This document shows, piece after piece, positions 18,639 through 28,407 of a stretch of DNA of 64,000 bases. Source of the stretch: Blautia sp. SC05B48 (GTDB lineage: Bacteria > Bacillota > Clostridia > Lachnospirales > Lachnospiraceae); assembly GCF_005848555.1 (NCBI RefSeq), contig NZ_CP040518.1:1487001-1551000 (forward strand). Direction: 5' to 3'. Every line of letters starts with the position of its first letter. Position 1 is the stretch's first letter. The translations under genes were made by a program, and so were the position numbers. The notes below the pieces were generated by a model, which was given only the letters and a program-made list of their open reading frames with translations, made no database searches and was not told where the DNA came from.

Positions 18639-20174
18639 ATGGAAATGAAATTCAGTGAGAAATTTAAGAAAAATAAAGGCGAGGCAGCCGTACCGGAGAC
18701 CGCACAGGACTCCGGCAAAAAGAAACATAAACCGGATCCGAAAAAGCTGGTAGGCACCATCAGCAAAAAACATATCAAAAATGGTTCCTACAGCATGGCT
18801 ATGGCAGCTGTCTTTATCGTGATCGTGGTTGTGATCAATATGATCGTCGGGGCGATCCCATCCAAATATTCACAGCTGGATGTAAGCTCATCCAAGCTTT
18901 ACACCATCGGTGATGAAACAAAGAAGGTACTGAAGGCACTGGATAAGGATGTTACCATTTATCAGATCGCGGCAAGCGGTTCTGAGGACGACACGATCTC
19001 CAATCTGCTTTCACGTTATAAAGATGAGTCCAAGCATATTAAAGTTGAGGTGAAAGACCCTGTTGTAAATCCGAAATTTGCATCAGAATATACAACCGAT
19101 GATCTTGCGTCAAACAGCCTGATCGTAGTCTGCGGCGACAGAAACAAGGTTATCAATTACAACGATATGTATTCCTCTTCAGTAGACTATAATACCTGGC
19201 AGCAGACTACTACCGGATTTGATGGAGAAGGACAGATCACAAGTGCGATCGGTTATGTAACATCCGAGGATCTTCCGATCATGTATACCTTATCCGGACA
19301 CGGAGAAAAAGATCTGGATTCCAGCTTTAAAGAAGATATCCAGAAAGCAAACATTGATATCAAGGAGCTGAACCTTCTCACAGAGGGAAAGGTTCCGGAT
19401 GATGCAGACTGTCTGATGATCGTATCTCCGACCAGCGATATTTCCGAGGAAGAAAAAACAGAACTCCTGGATTATCTGGAGGCAGGCGGAAAAGCTATGA
19501 TCTTCTCGGATTATACACAGGATGATCTGCCGAACTTTGATGCGGTTCTTGAAAACTATGGTGTAAAGTGTGCAGAGGGAATCGTATTTGAGGGTGATAA
19601 TCAGCATTATGGAATGCAAATGCCATATTATCTTGTACCAACAGTCAACAGCACAGATGCAAGCTCTGAGACAGCTTCTGCAGGCTCCTATGTACTGGCA
19701 CCGTATGCGCAGGGCATTCAGAAAACAGATGATGTAAGAGATACCGTAACCATCGACAGTATCCTGACAACCTCTGACAAGGCTTACTCCAAAGCAAATA
19801 TGCAGAGCAGCAATATCGAAAAGGAAGACGGAGATGTAGATGGACCGTTTGATCTTGGTGTTGCCATCACTGAGAAACTGGATGATGACAAAGAAACACA
19901 GATTGTTTACTATTCCACGGCAAATCTGATGGAGAGCCAGGTAAACCAGATGGTATCCGGCGGAAATGAAAAGCTCCTTCTGGAGTCCTTAAACTGGATG
20001 ACCAGCACAGACGACAGTAATTCCGTTTCTATTCCATCCAAGAGCCTTGAGTCCACAAGCCTGACAGTAACCGATTATGATGCAGCCTTCTGGAAGATCT
20101 GTACCATTGGTCTGATCCCGGGAGTGTTCCTTGTTGCAGGATTCCTGATCTGGCTTAAGAGGAGAAAAGCATAA
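18639..20174 (+). CDS. GldG-like ABC transporter auxiliary protein
   Basis: A 511-residue protein with a basic cytosolic start, one membrane segment (about 48-70, MAMAAVFIVIVVVINMIVG), a large extracellular part (about 75-480) and a final membrane segment (WKICTIGLIPGVFLVAGFLIW). The extracellular part carries the GldG-type substrate-binding-like fold (YTLSGHGEKDLD, DCLMIVSPTSDISEEE). It lies between the permease and the DUF4340 gene. It probably shapes the extracellular face of the exporter. Confidence 0.85.
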   Translation: MEMKFSEKFKKNKGEAAVPETAQDSGKKKHKPDPKKLVGTISKKHIKNGSYSMAMAAVFIVIVVVINMIVGAIPSKYSQLDVSSSKLYTIGDETKKVLKALDKDVTIYQIAASGSEDDTISNLLSRYKDESKHIKVEVKDPVVNPKFASEYTTDDLASNSLIVVCGDRNKVINYNDMYSSSVDYNTWQQTTTGFDGEGQITSAIGYVTSEDLPIMYTLSGHGEKDLDSSFKEDIQKANIDIKELNLLTEGKVPDDADCLMIVSPTSDISEEEKTELLDYLEAGGKAMIFSDYTQDDLPNFDAVLENYGVKCAEGIVFEGDNQHYGMQMPYYLVPTVNSTDASSETASAGSYVLAPYAQGIQKTDDVRDTVTIDSILTTSDKAYSKANMQSSNIEKEDGDVDGPFDLGVAITEKLDDDKETQIVYYSTANLMESQVNQMVSGGNEKLLLESLNWMTSTDDSNSVSIPSKSLESTSLTVTDYDAAFWKICTIGLIPGVFLVAGFLIWLKRRKA

Positions 20175-21730
20175 TGAAAAAATCGACCAAACTTGTTTCA
20201 GCAGTTGTTGTTCTGGCAGTTCTCGGCGGCGTTTATGTGGGACTGAACACCTACGTATCCAAAGAAGAAAAGACAGAGAGCAGCGAAGAGGAAAGCAAAA
20301 CAGAAGTGTTTTCCGTGAAAACGGATGACATTAAATCCTTGGAATTTATCGTAGACAAGAAGGAAGTGACCTTTGAGAAAAAAGATGATTCCTGGGTGAA
20401 AAAGGATGAGACTGCTTTTCCTGTAAATCAGACAACTCTGGATTCCGCAGCTTCCGCCATCAAAAAGGTGGAAGCGGACAGAGTCCTGGAGGATGTGGAG
20501 GATCTTACGGAATACGGACTGGATTCTCCATCTAACACAGTAACCGTTGATACCGCTGATGGGACAACGAAGCTCAACATCGGAGATGAGAATACGTCTA
20601 CGAATCAGTATTACATTTCCAGGGCTGATGATGACAGCACGGTATATGTAGTGGCAGCGGACACAGTATCTCCGTTTATGAATTCCCTTTACGATTATGC
20701 ACAGGGAGAAGATTTCCCGACAATTGATTCTTCCACAGTGAAAAAGGTCCAGGTCAGCGAGGATAAAGATTCCTATGTCCTGGAAGAAAATTCCGACGGA
20801 GCTACCTGGGATGTTTCCGGTGACGGAAGCAGCGATAAAGAGTCTGCCGATACAACGGCAGCAGGAAACGTAACCTCCGGACTTGGAAGCTTTGCATTTG
20901 ACCAGTTTGTAAACTACAATGCAGAGGATCTTTCCCAGTATGGCCTTGATAAGCCCTATGCGACGATTACAGTGGATTATCAGGAAGAGGTGGAGGATGA
21001 CAGCACAGACAGTACAGAATCCGGGGAAAACGATTCTACGGCCTCTGAGAGCGATTCTGAGAACAGTGACACTACAGACACGGACAGCAGCTCAGAAGAT
21101 GAAGACAGCAAGACAACCACAGTGGATAAACAGCTAGTCATTTACGTCGGTGATGAGGCAGGAGATGGCAGCAGATATGTAACGGTAGATAATAAACAGA
21201 TTTATACAATGTCAACAGATACACTGAGTGCAGTTATTGACAAGACGCCGTCAGATCTCTGGTCACTGATCGTCAATTATCTGTCTGTAAAAAATCTGGA
21301 TCAGCTCCAGGTTACCTACGGTGAAACAACAAATACTGTAAATGTTTCACGTGAAACATTTACAGATGAAGACGGAAACGAGAAAGAAACAACAACTTAT
21401 CAGCTGGATGGGGAGGAAATAGAAAGTACCACCTTTACCACCTTCTACAACAAGCTGATAAACATGGCAGGACAGAAGAGACTGACAGAGGCTTATACAC
21501 CGGCTGCAGACCCGGAGATGACCGCTGTATTCACAGACTCTGACAAGAATCAGACAACCGTTACCTTCTACACATATGACACAAACTATTATGCAGCTGT
21601 CGTTGGAGACAAGGTATTTCTTGTAAACAAAATGACAGTAAAAGAAATGTTCAATGCATATGAAACCATGGTAAACGGTGAAACAGAGACAGAAGCCACA
21701 GCAACACCAACAGCTGAGGCGGAAAAATAA
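20174..21730 (+). CDS. DUF4340 domain lipoprotein-like/membrane-anchored protein
   Basis: A 518-residue protein with an N-terminal membrane anchor (about 7-27, LVSAVVVLAVLGGVYVGL) and a repeated DUF4340 core (VKTDDIKSLEFIVDKKEVTFEK; the LTEYGLDSPSNTV and LSQYGLDKPYATI repeats). A long Asp/Ser/Thr/Glu low-complexity insert (about 272-318) interrupts the core. Its start overlaps the previous stop. A perfect parS site lies inside the frame and encodes N-V-S-R-E-T-F. Confidence 0.85.
   Translation: MKKSTKLVSAVVVLAVLGGVYVGLNTYVSKEEKTESSEEESKTEVFSVKTDDIKSLEFIVDKKEVTFEKKDDSWVKKDETAFPVNQTTLDSAASAIKKVEADRVLEDVEDLTEYGLDSPSNTVTVDTADGTTKLNIGDENTSTNQYYISRADDDSTVYVVAADTVSPFMNSLYDYAQGEDFPTIDSSTVKKVQVSEDKDSYVLEENSDGATWDVSGDGSSDKESADTTAAGNVTSGLGSFAFDQFVNYNAEDLSQYGLDKPYATITVDYQEEVEDDSTDSTESGENDSTASESDSENSDTTDTDSSSEDEDSKTTTVDKQLVIYVGDEAGDGSRYVTVDNKQIYTMSTDTLSAVIDKTPSDLWSLIVNYLSVKNLDQLQVTYGETTNTVNVSRETFTDEDGNEKETTTYQLDGEEIESTTFTTFYNKLINMAGQKRLTEAYTPAADPEMTAVFTDSDKNQTTVTFYTYDTNYYAAVVGDKVFLVNKMTVKEMFNAYETMVNGETETEATATPTAEAEK
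21343..21358. promoter_or_regulatory. parS site 1, inside the DUF4340 gene
   Basis: Perfect 16-bp palindrome TGTTTCACGTGAAACA, the ParB-binding consensus of Firmicutes. Confidence 0.93.
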
Positions 21731-21748
21731 AATATTAAAAAAATAAAT

Positions 21749-21858
21749 AAAAACACCTCGGAGATCCGCAAATAATAAGGTGATCTCCGAATATCCGCTT
21801 GATGATCAGATATTCGGAGACACCACATAGATCAGGATTTCCCGGGGTGTTTTTATGT
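21749..21858 (+). terminator. Complex dyad region ending the ABC operon
   Basis: Outer stem AAACACC...GGGGTGTTTTT with inner dyads GGAGATC/GATCTCC and GAATATC/GATATTC. It is a multi-branched hairpin with a final T-run and the likely end of the ABC operon. Confidence 0.6.
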
Positions 21859-21885
21859 TGCTATTATTTTACGGTCCTTACAGAA

Positions 21886-22030
21886 GAATAAGGTCCGTAT
21901 ATTTTTTACCGTTTGTGATGCGGTATGCACGGATACGGTATTTGGTTGCGGTGCCTGGCTTTTAATCGGTGTAGGTTGTATTTTTGGTATTGCCGTTTCC
22001 GTCCAGAAAAACATAGGTGATAGCAGATGA
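21886..22030 (-). pseudogene. Possible fibronectin-III-like fragment
   Basis: On the minus strand the sequence reads like a fibronectin type III end (TYVFLDGNGNTKNTTYTD, then after a stop TKYRIRAYRITNGKKYTD). The frame is broken and no start is present. It is a weak call that could be chance. Confidence 0.3.
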
Positions 22031-22037
22031 AGACATA

Positions 22038-22083
22038 AAAAAACTGTACAGAAGCTCATCTGAGCAACTGTACAGTTTTACTT
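22038..22083. terminator. Bidirectional terminator before the YhgE gene
   Basis: AAACTGTACAG...CTGTACAGTTT stem flanked by A-run and T-run. It can end the minus-strand YhgE gene. Confidence 0.8.
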
Positions 22084-22133
22084 TTTCTATATCTAACAGA
22101 AGGTTCGGGGGAGCTTCTGTCAGTAACTAAGTA

Positions 22134-25100
22134 TTATGCAAGACCTCTTTCTTCCAGCCAGTCGAAGAAAACGATTTTTCCTGTTTTCTTTCTCTTAGTC
22201 ATGTGATTGAACTGAAGGATCGTCAGGATTGTGAAGATCACTAACAGTGCAACCATTACAATAATGGAAGTGGTAATGGTTCGGCCACCGCTGATCGTTG
22301 CACGGAATGCATCGACCGTGTAAGTAAACGGAACGTATGCATGGATCTTTGCAACGAATGAAGGTGAAACCTCAACCGGATACGTTCCGGCAGATCCTGC
22401 AAGCTGAACGACCATGAATACCAGCATCAGGAAGCTTCCTACCTTACCAAGAGTAATGTTGAAGAAGTACATGATAGAGGTAAAGGTCATTGATGTCAGG
22501 CAGGCGAAGAGTACGGTTTTGCCCATCTCTGCAGGTGTGAATCCGTTAAATGCATGTAACAGCATGATCAGGCAGATTCCCTGAAGGATAGCTACCGGAT
22601 AAAGGACGGAAGCCTTGCTTGCCCACCATGCGAAACCGGATTTCAGTTTGCCCTTATACTGAGCCAGAGGATACATCAGGCAGAATGCCAGCGCGCCGAC
22701 CCAGAGGCCTACAGACATCATGTAAGGCGCCATTGCGTGTCCGTTATTCGGGACATCGGTAAGCTTTGTTTCATCGTTTACAACAGGAGTTGCGAACATT
22801 TTGATCGTTTCATCACTTGCTGAATTATCTTTTACAGTGGTAGCTCCATCGCTGAGGCTTGTGGTCAGTGTCTTGGAACCGTCTTTCAGTTCTTTCATAC
22901 CGCTTCCAAGCTTCTTGGAGCCATCATACAGCTGAGAGGAACCGCTCTGAATCTGGGCAGCGCCATCTGCAAGCTGTTTTGCACCATTGTTAAGTGTGCT
23001 GTTGTTGCTTACAAGTTTCTCGGTACCGCTGAGAAGTGTTGAGGTACCGTTTGCTAATGTTTTAGTTCCGTTTGCAAGCGTAGCAGCACCGCTGGAAAGC
23101 GTCTTGGCTCCTGTTGAGAGCTTTTTGGTACCGCCTGTAAGAGCGGAACTATTTTCGGAAAGTTTTGCAACACCATCGGTGTAGGTTGTGATTCCGGTTG
23201 TCAGTGTTCCGGAACCATCGGCTAATGCTTTTGTTCCGTCTGCAAGAGTAGCAGCACCGCTGGAAAGAGCCTTGGCTCCTGTTGCCAGTTTCTTGGTGCC
23301 GTCTGTAAGAGCAGCACTGTTTTCAGAAAGCTTTGCAATACCATTGGTGTAAGTTGCGATTCCAGTTGTCAGTGCCTTAGAACCATCTGCCAGCTGACCT
23401 GCACCGGATTTGATATCCGGAAGTGCGTTAGTGATCTGTTTGCCGGCTGCTTTCAGATTCTTTGTACCGTCGTTGAGTTTTTTATCATAAGATGTCAGTT
23501 GGTCAAATCCATCGTTCAGAGCTCTGATTCCCGCTGCAGCAGTCGGGAAGGCTTCGGCTGTGCCGTCTTCCAGAGACTGAAGTCCTGCGGAAACATTCTT
23601 GGTTCCTGCGTTTACAGCCTGTGCACCCTGGTACAGCTGTGTAACACCTGCAGAAAGCTGAGCAATCAGATCTGTAGGAAGCTGATTTGTAGCTGCGGAT
23701 AACTGCTCTGCACCTGCATTCATGGTTGTTGCGCCTGCACTCATCTGGTTTGCACCATCTGTCATGGCTGTTGCACCCTCAGAAAGTGTACCGGCACCCT
23801 GAGTCAGTCCTCCGGAGATCTGAGTCAGTCCGGAAGCTGCTTCGTTAAGTTTGGAGGCAACAGCATTCAGGTTTTCCTGAGTAGAAGAGAGCTGACCGGA
23901 TACACCAGCTGCAAGCTGTGAAACCTGATCAGAATAGCTGCTCATGTAAGAACCGTCCACGCCAGTCATTCCACCGGCTGTGCTGTTTAAAGCGTTGATC
24001 ACATCATTCAGAGCTGCTGCGGAAATGGTTCCGTCCTCAGAAGCGGTTGCCTGAATTGCCTGAAGCTGTGCTGCTAAATCGGTCATTGTCTGTCCGGCAG
24101 TACCAATCTTGGTATTTGCCTCAGTAAGTGCTTCAGTTGTTTGCTGTCCATATCCTGTAAGGATGCTGCTGACCTGATCACCCACCTGTGAAAACTGTGT
24201 GCCTGCATTCTGGAGAGCTGGGATCAGACTGTCTGTGATACTGCTGCTGGTCTGGCTTGTGATGCCTGCGGCCTGAGTGATATATCCGGCCGCATTGTTG
24301 ATTCCGTCTGCTGCATTGTTCATGCCAGCTGCGGCACTGTTCATACCAGCTGCGGCTGTGTCCATACCATTCTTTGCGGAAGTAAGGCCGGCTGCAAGCT
24401 TGTTGATGGATTCCTGTGTTGTTCCCTCTTTCAGAGCAGAAACTTTATCATTCAGGGTTTTCAGTCCGTCTTCCAACTGCTGTGTTCCAGATATCAGTGA
24501 CTGTGAGTCATCGGTTCCTTTGGTAACACCGGTATTCAGCTGAGAGATACCATTGGAAACGGTTGTGAGTCCGTTTTCAAGTGGGGCAAGCTTTTTTGCA
24601 CCGGCTGCGAGTTTGCCAGCACCAGCCACATAGGTGGCAGTTCCATCTGCAAGAGTGTCAGCACCAGCTACATACTGTGTTGCTCCGTCGGAAAGAGTAT
24701 CAATACCTGCACTTAATGCATTTGCACCGGATTCCAGGCTGCTTGCGCCGGATTTCAATGTATCAGAATTTTTATTAAGCTCATCCACACCAGCGGTGTA
24801 CTGCTGAATACCTTCATCCAGAGTATCTACACCGGTTGTCAGCTCAGGAACCTTTTCTGTCAGAGCTGCAACACCGCTGTTCAGCTGGTTTGCACCGGAT
24901 TCCAGGCTGCTTGCGCCGGATTTCAATGCATCAGAATTTTTATTAAGCTCATCCACACCAGCGGTGTACTGCTGAACACCTTTATCCAGAGTATCCACAC
25001 CGGTTGTCAGCTCAGGAACCTTTTCTGTGAGGGTTGCAACGCCGCTGTTCAGCTGCCCTGCACCATCGTTCAGGCTCTTTGCGCCATCGTTAACCTTTGC

Positions 25101-25799
25101 AACACCATCGGTGTAGGTCTTAAGACCTTCTGTGAGACTGTCAGCACCGCTTACAAAGGTAAGAGTGCTGGTAGAAAGCTTTTTCAGGTTCTTGGTGATC
25201 GTTGTATTACCATCAGCTGCTGTATTCAGTCCGTCTTCGATCTTTCCGGATCCGTCTGCAGCTTCCTGCATTCCGTCACCTGCTTCTGAGATAGAATCAA
25301 AAACGGTTTCTGTATAGGTTTCTGTAACCTTGGAAGCGATGTTATCGCGAAGCTTCAGCATTGCTGTCTCACTGAGCTTGGAGGCGATATAGTTGGTTCC
25401 CGGGTTAGTCTCGTAGGACAGTTCCATTTGTTTTGGATCGTCATCCATTACAGTGGCTGCATTTGCGGAGAAATTTTCCGGAATTTTGATAACCATGTAA
25501 TAGGTTCCATTGGCCAGACCGTCCTCTGCTGTCTTGCTGTCTACAATGTTAAATGCCATTGAGTCGTTGTCTTTCAGCTCATCCGCCATGTCCTTACCTA
25601 TGCTCAAGGTCTTGCCATTATACTCGACAGGTTTGTCTTCGTTTACCACGGCCACTGGCAGGCTGTCTACGTTTCCGTAAGGATCCCACATGGATTTCAG
25701 AAACAGACCTGCATAGATGATCGGGATTACGATAATGGCGATTACGACGATAAGCATGAGCTTGTTACGAAGTAAGCTTTTCCATTCGTTTTTGATCAT
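22134..25799 (-). CDS. YhgE/Pip family ABC-2-type membrane protein with long repeat stalk
   Basis: A very large (1221-residue) membrane protein. A first membrane segment lies at about residues 14-35 (LMLIVVIAIIVIPIIYAGLFL), and five hydrophobic segments close the C-terminus (from about residue 1000, with the ABC-2-like PLAQYKGKLKSGFAWW region). Between them stretches an extracellular stalk of near-repeats such as SGADQL, LADGTKAL and LSSGAATLADGTKALADG. These are heptad-like Gly/Ala/Leu repeats that should form a long coiled or helical rod. YhgE/Pip proteins act as phage receptors or export type VII substrates in Gram-positives. I chose the ATG at 25799 (MIKNEWKSLL) after GGGATAGG. It is divergent from a TetR gene, which probably represses it. 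Confidence 0.88.
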   Translation of the reverse strand: MIKNEWKSLLRNKLMLIVVIAIIVIPIIYAGLFLKSMWDPYGNVDSLPVAVVNEDKPVEYNGKTLSIGKDMADELKDNDSMAFNIVDSKTAEDGLANGTYYMVIKIPENFSANAATVMDDDPKQMELSYETNPGTNYIASKLSETAMLKLRDNIASKVTETYTETVFDSISEAGDGMQEAADGSGKIEDGLNTAADGNTTITKNLKKLSTSTLTFVSGADSLTEGLKTYTDGVAKVNDGAKSLNDGAGQLNSGVATLTEKVPELTTGVDTLDKGVQQYTAGVDELNKNSDALKSGASSLESGANQLNSGVAALTEKVPELTTGVDTLDEGIQQYTAGVDELNKNSDTLKSGASSLESGANALSAGIDTLSDGATQYVAGADTLADGTATYVAGAGKLAAGAKKLAPLENGLTTVSNGISQLNTGVTKGTDDSQSLISGTQQLEDGLKTLNDKVSALKEGTTQESINKLAAGLTSAKNGMDTAAAGMNSAAAGMNNAADGINNAAGYITQAAGITSQTSSSITDSLIPALQNAGTQFSQVGDQVSSILTGYGQQTTEALTEANTKIGTAGQTMTDLAAQLQAIQATASEDGTISAAALNDVINALNSTAGGMTGVDGSYMSSYSDQVSQLAAGVSGQLSSTQENLNAVASKLNEAASGLTQISGGLTQGAGTLSEGATAMTDGANQMSAGATTMNAGAEQLSAATNQLPTDLIAQLSAGVTQLYQGAQAVNAGTKNVSAGLQSLEDGTAEAFPTAAAGIRALNDGFDQLTSYDKKLNDGTKNLKAAGKQITNALPDIKSGAGQLADGSKALTTGIATYTNGIAKLSENSAALTDGTKKLATGAKALSSGAATLADGTKALADGSGTLTTGITTYTDGVAKLSENSSALTGGTKKLSTGAKTLSSGAATLANGTKTLANGTSTLLSGTEKLVSNNSTLNNGAKQLADGAAQIQSGSSQLYDGSKKLGSGMKELKDGSKTLTTSLSDGATTVKDNSASDETIKMFATPVVNDETKLTDVPNNGHAMAPYMMSVGLWVGALAFCLMYPLAQYKGKLKSGFAWWASKASVLYPVAILQGICLIMLLHAFNGFTPAEMGKTVLFACLTSMTFTSIMYFFNITLGKVGSFLMLVFMVVQLAGSAGTYPVEVSPSFVAKIHAYVPFTYTVDAFRATISGGRTITTSIIVMVALLVIFTILTILQFNHMTKRKKTGKIVFFDWLEERGLA

Positions 25800-26304
25800 A
25801 TTACCTATCCCTTTCTTATTAAATTGTATTATCAAACATAGTTGATTAATCAAACTTTATTCCAGTAATGGTAACAAAATCTATTAATCATATTAAAATC
25901 TATTAATAGCTTTGCACTCCATTATCAAACAAAGTGTTGATTTTCTTTACGTGATGTATTATACTAAACACATACCACAGATACAACCATTAAAAATTTA
26001 CTGAATGTATATTAATAGACGAAAATAATGGAAGTGTCTATTACAAATAAAAAACTGCATAATAGACAAAAAGTATTTTATTTACTTTGAATTTATGTGC
26101 AGTTGGTAATATTAAATGCAGACAGGATTCCTCTGTTTCAACTAAATTGCGCAGCAGATTTCTGGTATCATGCAGATCAGTGTAGAGAAAGAGAATGCTT
26201 TTGCTCGTTTGAAGGATGCACATTGTATGACAGTTGCAGAGTATCGTAAGTAATAGGTGATGGAGGAAACAGACTTGCTTTTTTGAATTGCAGGGGGGAT
26301 TAAG
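25800..26304. promoter_or_regulatory. Divergent YhgE-tetR control region
   Basis: AT-rich spacer. A perfect palindrome TTGATTAATCAA sits at 25842-25853 just upstream of the YhgE start, and TATCAAAC words repeat at about 25831 and 25923. These are good candidates for a TetR operator. No gene of its own is seen. Confidence 0.5.
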
Positions 26305-26904
26305 ATGGCGGAAAAAGTTGACAGAAGAGTACGTAAGACCAAGGCACAGTTGCGAGCGGGGCTTGCCCGTCTTATGCAGAAGAAGAGTATTAAGGAAATT
26401 ACGGTAAAGGAACTGGTAGAAGAAGTTGATATCAACCGCTCCACATTTTATCTTCACTATACAGATATCTATCAGATGCTGGAATCCATAGAGGCTGAAC
26501 TGATGGAGGAAATCACGCATTTGGTGGCAGACTATCCTCTGGATCCTCTTAATAATAAGGAGAGCTCGTATCCTTTTATTGAGCAGATATTTACGATCCT
26601 GGATCATAATAAGGATATTTGTATCGCACTTCTTGGAAAGAATGGAGATATGGCTTTCGTGAATCGTATAGAAAAACTGATCGCAGATACAGTGCTGCAT
26701 CGCTTGTCAGTTCGTCTTCCGAAAGACAACCGTGATATTGAGTATGCGTATGCGTTTTGTCTGAACGGATGCGTGGGAATGATCAAGACATGGTTGTCTT
26801 CTGAGAATCAGGAGAGTACACAGCATATGGCAGAGTTGACACATAAGCTGATCGATAATACAACACACATGTATCTGGAGCAGGCACTTATAGCAACTCC
26901 ATAA
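26305..26904 (+). CDS. TetR/AcrR family transcriptional regulator
   Basis: A 199-residue regulator with an N-terminal helix-turn-helix (TVKELVEEVDINRSTFYLHYTD, about residues 33-54) and a C-terminal ligand/dimer domain. It is divergent from the YhgE/Pip gene; such pairs commonly form a local repressor-exporter circuit. The last five codons and the stop lie inside a MITE (26889-27048), so the C-terminus was altered by that insertion. Confidence 0.9.
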   Translation: MAEKVDRRVRKTKAQLRAGLARLMQKKSIKEITVKELVEEVDINRSTFYLHYTDIYQMLESIEAELMEEITHLVADYPLDPLNNKESSYPFIEQIFTILDHNKDICIALLGKNGDMAFVNRIEKLIADTVLHRLSVRLPKDNRDIEYAYAFCLNGCVGMIKTWLSSENQESTQHMAELTHKLIDNTTHMYLEQALIATP

Positions 26905-27048
26905 ATTACTGCAAACAATCCAGTTCATCATAGCGTGAAATCCTGCGTCAGATATCTTTGCCGTACGTCAGCACGCCTGCAGGTATCTTCCTTGTCCTTC
27001 ACACTCTGCTGAACTATCTTGATTGTATTATTTTATGGAATTGCTATA
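26889..27048. mobile_element. MITE family M1, copy A
   Basis: 160-bp element starting TATAGCAACTCC and ending GGAATTGCTATA, with inverted ends and a conserved core (ATCCTGCGTCAGATATCTTT). It supplies the stop codon of the tetR gene. Related copies lie at 29123, 30040, 32870 and 33097. Confidence 0.8.
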
Positions 27049-27092
27049 GATAAGAGAAATGTCCGGATGTATGAGGTGAGTCTGGTAAAAAT

Positions 27093-27159
27093 AAAGAGTA
27101 TTGTTTCACGTTTGTTTGAGAGAAAATTCATGTTTCACGTGAAACAGTACTCTTTTTTT
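27093..27159. terminator. Bidirectional terminator whose stem contains a parS site
   Basis: Long inverted repeat AAAGAGTAxTGTTTCACGT...ACGTGAAACAxTACTCTTT with T/A runs on both sides. It lies between the convergent tetR and hydrolase genes. The right half of the stem overlaps a perfect parS. Confidence 0.85.
27131..27146. promoter_or_regulatory. parS site 2
   Basis: Perfect TGTTTCACGTGAAACA embedded in the right arm of the terminator stem. Confidence 0.93.
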
Positions 27160-27305
27160 ATTGGCTTTTTGCTGGTTTATAGCATCTCCACAAATTACTG
27201 CATGAAGCTCAACGGCTCCGAACATGAACAATGTTCTTTTGATGTGTTGATTTCCCAAATTACTATAGAGAAAATTTGTCTTTGTTGCCGGATCATAAGC
27301 TGTTT

Positions 27306-28259
27306 TTACAGGAAAATAGATACCTGTTCCAGGAAATGTTCCGGATCTTCCAGATGAGGAAGATGCCTGGTTTCCGAGATCACAGCGGTTTCAATGGAAG
27401 AATTCAGCTTCTGGTATTCCTCTGCGATAAGAGAAGCTGAAGCTTCTTTTTCTCCGGAAATAATATAGATGCATGCATCGGAAGATTCTACGGCATTATT
27501 AATGCTGATATTCAGGTATTTGCCAATGTAGCTGGAATACAGATATTTGGCGTTGGAACCGCCCTTGTGAGCGGATTCATAATAGGTGTCTACCAGTGTA
27601 TCTGTTACATGGAAGGGATTGTAGAAAAGCTTTTCCATAAACAGACTGCTGATGGATTCGCGGGAAGCTACCATATGGTAGATCAGAGTTCCGAAAATCG
27701 GAAGCTCGATAAAATACTTAAAGAGCTTGTTGTCTTTACAAGGTGCCTGCTTCAGGGAACTGAAGCTTGGTGGATTGACCAGCATGATCTTGCGGAAATA
27801 GTCGGAATTGTTACGGTAAGCCATGATCGCAAAAGAACCTGAGAAACCACTGGCAATAACATCGGTTTCTTCGCGAATCACATTCTTGGCAAAATCACAG
27901 AGTAACTGAGCAAATACAAAATTGGTATAAGTAATATCCGGTTTTTCGGAACGTCCACATCCAAGAAGATCAATGGTGTAAACTGTATGTTCGGTTGCGA
28001 GCTGCTTCTCTACGGCATTCCATTCATAACCGGAAGCACCTGGCATGATATCGTGAATAAGAAGAACAGGGGTGCCATGTCCCTGTTTTGTATAAAAAAT
28101 CTTTCCAAAACGCCAGTCATAGGTTTTGCTATGTGGCTGTTCCAACATGTCTTTAAGCTGAGATGTGGCATCTATGAAACGGTTAGCAATATGAATAACA
28201 CCTGCGGCAGTTCCGACTAAAGCTGCAAGAGTAAGTAGTCTGTGTCCATTTTTCTTCAT
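27306..28259 (-). CDS. Alpha/beta hydrolase with N-terminal membrane anchor
   Basis: A 317-residue hydrolase. A short hydrophobic segment near the N-terminus (LLTLAALVGTAAGVIHIANR) suggests membrane anchoring. The fold is visible as TPVLLIHDIMPGASGYEW, YTIDLLGCGRSEKP and the nucleophile elbow ASGFSGSF, with the Ser in G-F-S-G. The acid is probably in IISGEKEA and the His in ETRHLPHLEDPEHF. The ATG at 28259 follows AGGAGG; an in-frame start 11 codons upstream lacks a ribosome site. The substrate is unknown. Confidence 0.88.
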   Translation of the reverse strand: MKKNGHRLLTLAALVGTAAGVIHIANRFIDATSQLKDMLEQPHSKTYDWRFGKIFYTKQGHGTPVLLIHDIMPGASGYEWNAVEKQLATEHTVYTIDLLGCGRSEKPDITYTNFVFAQLLCDFAKNVIREETDVIASGFSGSFAIMAYRNNSDYFRKIMLVNPPSFSSLKQAPCKDNKLFKYFIELPIFGTLIYHMVASRESISSLFMEKLFYNPFHVTDTLVDTYYESAHKGGSNAKYLYSSYIGKYLNISINNAVESSDACIYIISGEKEASASLIAEEYQKLNSSIETAVISETRHLPHLEDPEHFLEQVSIFL

Positions 28260-28407
28260 AAAAAGCCTCCTGGAATTCGTAAAAATAATCAAGACAGATG
28301 TAACGTAATTCAGGTATCTGATCTGATTTTTTCTGAATATTTCTTTGCTTTATTATACGACAGGAACGAAAAATTTACAATGCTTTTGTAGGAACCCTAA
28401 CCTTGTT

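Noticed and set aside
27019..27357. An open frame of 112 residues between tetR and the hydrolase
   Set aside because: It crosses the terminator/parS and a MITE and has no recognisable protein.
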